Shown piece by piece: positions 42,652 to 44,906 of a stretch of 44,906 nt of DNA; the first letter of the stretch is position 1, and the number at the start of each line of letters is the position of its first letter. The stretch is from the NCBI GenBank assembly GCA_964655225.1, contig CAZZMB010000018.1, forward strand, positions 1 through 44,906, read 5' to 3'. Under the pieces are notes generated by a model, which ran no database searches, had not been told where the DNA came from, and worked only from the letters and a program-made list of their open reading frames with translations. The position numbers and the translations under genes were made by a program. Source of the DNA: JAFMKE01 sp964655225 (GTDB taxonomy: Bacteria; Bacteroidota; Bacteroidia; Chitinophagales; UBA8649).

Positions 42652-44906
42652 ATGGCTTTTGACATCGGAATGATTAAAAATGTTTACCAAGAGCTTCCTG
42701 CTAAAATTGAAGCAGCTAAAAACGCACTTCAAAGACCTTTAACGCTTACTGAAAAAATTCTTTATACACACCTTCATAAAGAAACTCGACTTCAAAAATT
42801 TGAAAGAGGCAACTCTTATGTAGACTTTGCGCCAGATCGAGTAGCTATGCAAGATGCAACAGCTCAAATGGCCTTGCTGCAATTTATGCAAGCAGGTAAA
42901 AAGCAAAGCGCAGTTCCGACTACCGCTCATGCAGATCACTTGATTCAAGCAAAGTTAGGCGCTAGTAAAGATTTACAAGAATCTATGAACTTAAACAATG
43001 AGGTTTTCAACTTCTTGGGTTCAGTTTGTAATAAATATGGTATTGGTTTTTGGAAGCCAGGTGCAGGAATTATTCACCAAGTTGTTTTAGAAAATTATGC
43101 ATTTCCTGGTGGAATGATGATTGGCACCGATTCTCATACAGTTAATGCCGGTGGATTAGGAATGATTGCTATTGGCGTGGGTGGAGCTGATGCTGTCGAC
43201 GTTATGGCTGACATGCCGTGGGAATTGAAAATGCCCAAGCTCATTGGTGTTAAATTAACCGGAAAATTGAATGGTTGGGCGGCACCAAAAGATGTTATAT
43301 TGAAAGTGGCTGGTATCCTAACCGTAAAAGGAGGGACAGGCGCTGTTGTTGAATACTTCGGTGAAGGAGCCATTAGCATGTCATGCACTGGAAAAGGAAC
43401 GATCTGTAATATGGGCGCTGAAATTGGAGCAACAACTTCAACTTTCGGTTACGATGAAAGTATGGAAAGATACTTAAGAGCAACAGATAGAAATGATGTT
43501 GCAGATTTAGCTAACGAAGTGAAAGAGCACCTAACCGGTGATGCTGAAGTCTATACAAATCCTGAGCAATATTTTGATGAAGTAATTGAAATTGACCTAA
43601 ATACTTTAAGGCCGCATATCAATGGGCCATTTACCCCTGACCTGGCAACAGTTGTTGGTGACATGAATGCAAAAGCTACCAAAGAAAATTGGCCATTAGA
43701 TGTAGAGTGGGGATTAATTGGCTCCTGCACAAACTCCTCATACGAAGATCTTTCTAGAGCGTCCTCTATTGCAAAACAAGCCATAGATAAAGGGCTGACC
43801 ATAAAAGCTAAGTTTGGCATTAACCCAGGTTCAGAGCAAGTGCGTTATACTGCAAATAGAGATGGTCTCTTGGAAATCTTTGAGGACTTAGATGCTACTA
43901 TATTTACAAACGCGTGTGGGCCATGTATTGGACAATGGGCGAGATATAGCGACCCAAAAAATGCACCAAAGAATAGTATCGTGCATTCATTCAATAGAAA
44001 CTTCTCCAAGAGAGCGGATGGAAATCCAAACACACATGCTTTTGTCACCTCTCCAGAAATGGTAGCGGCAATTGCAATTTCGGGTCGATTGGATTTCAAT
44101 CCCTTGACGGATACCTTGACAAATGAAAAAGGCGAGCAGGTCAAACTAGATGAACCAACAGGATATGAATTGCCTCCAAAAGGATTTGATGTAGAAGATA
44201 ATGGATACCAAGCTCCTGCTGCAGATGGAAGTGGTGTTGAGGTAGTTGTCCATCCTGAATCTAATAGGCTTCAACTGTTAACCCCTTTTGCACCTTGGGA
44301 GGGGACAGACCTTAAAGGAATGAAATTGTTAATCAAGGCCTATGGGAAATGCACAACCGATCATATCTCTATGGCAGGCCCATGGTTGAAATACAGAGGT
44401 CACTTGGATAATATTTCAAACAACTGTTTGATTGGAGCCATTAATGCGTTTACAAAAGATACAGACAGTGTTAAAAATCAATTAACGGGAGAATACGGAC
44501 CAGTTCCTGCAACAGCTCGTGCATATAAAGCGGCTGGTATTGGAACTGTCGTTATTGGAGATGAAAATTACGGTGAGGGATCTTCTAGAGAACATGCCGC
44601 AATGGAACCAAGATTTTTAGGCGTTCGTGCGGTAATTGTAAAATCATTTGCACGTATACATGAAACTAATTTGAAAAAGCAAGGAATGTTAGGTTTGACT
44701 TTTGTTAATGCAGCAGACTATGATAAAATTCAAGAAGATGATACTATTGATATTATCGGTTTGACAGACTTTACTCCAAATCAAAACTTAAGCCTAGTTC
44801 TAAATCATGCTGATGGTTCAATCGACAGCTTTGAAGTTGCACATACCTATAATCAAGCTCAAATTGAGTGGTTCAAAGAAGGAAGTGCCTTAAACTTAAT
44901 TAAAAA
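42652..44906 (+). CDS. acn: Aconitate hydratase, cut at the window end
   Basis: At least 751 residues of a TCA-cycle enzyme that isomerises citrate to isocitrate through an iron-sulphur cluster. Cluster cysteines are in GSCTNSS (Cys359) and ACGPCIGQW (Cys422, Cys425). The block GTDSHTVNAGGLGMIAIGVG near the front and GEGSSREHAAMEPRFLGVRA in the swivel domain are typical. It resembles the mitochondrial-type aconitase of about 755-760 residues, so only a few C-terminal residues and the stop are missing. A near-consensus -7 element (TATCTTTA at 42606) lies about 45 bases upstream of the ATG. Confidence 0.95.
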   Translation, partial: MAFDIGMIKNVYQELPAKIEAAKNALQRPLTLTEKILYTHLHKETRLQKFERGNSYVDFAPDRVAMQDATAQMALLQFMQAGKKQSAVPTTAHADHLIQAKLGASKDLQESMNLNNEVFNFLGSVCNKYGIGFWKPGAGIIHQVVLENYAFPGGMMIGTDSHTVNAGGLGMIAIGVGGADAVDVMADMPWELKMPKLIGVKLTGKLNGWAAPKDVILKVAGILTVKGGTGAVVEYFGEGAISMSCTGKGTICNMGAEIGATTSTFGYDESMERYLRATDRNDVADLANEVKEHLTGDAEVYTNPEQYFDEVIEIDLNTLRPHINGPFTPDLATVVGDMNAKATKENWPLDVEWGLIGSCTNSSYEDLSRASSIAKQAIDKGLTIKAKFGINPGSEQVRYTANRDGLLEIFEDLDATIFTNACGPCIGQWARYSDPKNAPKNSIVHSFNRNFSKRADGNPNTHAFVTSPEMVAAIAISGRLDFNPLTDTLTNEKGEQVKLDEPTGYELPPKGFDVEDNGYQAPAADGSGVEVVVHPESNRLQLLTPFAPWEGTDLKGMKLLIKAYGKCTTDHISMAGPWLKYRGHLDNISNNCLIGAINAFTKDTDSVKNQLTGEYGPVPATARAYKAAGIGTVVIGDENYGEGSSREHAAMEPRFLGVRAVIVKSFARIHETNLKKQGMLGLTFVNAADYDKIQEDDTIDIIGLTDFTPNQNLSLVLNHADGSIDSFEVAHTYNQAQIEWFKEGSALNLIK

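Overview
The window is a chromosomal segment of a low-GC member of the Bacteroidota, most likely a Flavobacteriales or Cryomorphaceae-like marine bacterium. The evidence is the gene order (tRNA-Thr-Tyr-Gly-Thr, tuf, tRNA-Trp, secE-nusG-rplKAJL-rpoBC next to rpsU-xerC-hpf), a C-terminal secretion domain of the type IX kind on a large secreted protein, promoter elements of the TAnnTTTG type, and the near absence of Shine-Dalgarno sequences. The DNA comes from a draft assembly: a 100-N scaffold gap splits one gene.

Layout. Positions 1-6048 carry mainly plus-strand metabolic and membrane genes: a small membrane protein with a Baeyer-Villiger-type monooxygenase, a GreA/GreB-like protein without an ATG start, homogentisate dioxygenase (minus), a marC / unknown / hemolysin-III-type overlapping operon, and the pseudouridine synthase rluF. 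Positions 6152-19322 hold the large minus-strand transcription-translation block, read from four tRNAs through tuf, tRNA-Trp, secE, nusG, rplK, rplA, rplJ, rplL, rpoB and rpoC. Two hairpins divide it, one after tuf and one between rplL and rpoB. Positions 19413-22156 hold hpf, xerC, rpsU and an acyl-CoA dehydrogenase.

Positions 22301-34566 are the cell-envelope section: a secreted lamin-tail/CotH-kinase protein with five tandem repeats, a FadL/OmpP1-type outer-membrane channel (split by the gap), hldD, a large outer-membrane barrel protein of unknown function, and a two-gene unit encoding a di-heme lipoprotein and a beta-helix lipoprotein. Positions 34739-39944 hold lipid genes: a desaturase, the fatty-acid oxidation pair fadJ/fadI, and a divergent MarR regulator with a palindrome between the two promoters. 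The window ends with rpsF-rpsR-rplI, a MacB-like permease and an almost complete aconitase gene.

The genes connect in two ways. FadL-like uptake, acyl-CoA dehydrogenase, FadJ, FadI and aconitase form a path from exogenous fatty acid to the TCA cycle. The window also encodes bS21, bS18 and bS6, the three proteins reported to hide the anti-Shine-Dalgarno sequence in Bacteroidota ribosomes, and two of these genes (rpsU, rpsR) plus rpoC are the only ones here where I see a good Shine-Dalgarno sequence. The least explained pieces are the beta-helix / di-heme pair, the 1160-residue barrel protein and the 103-residue protein in the marC operon.
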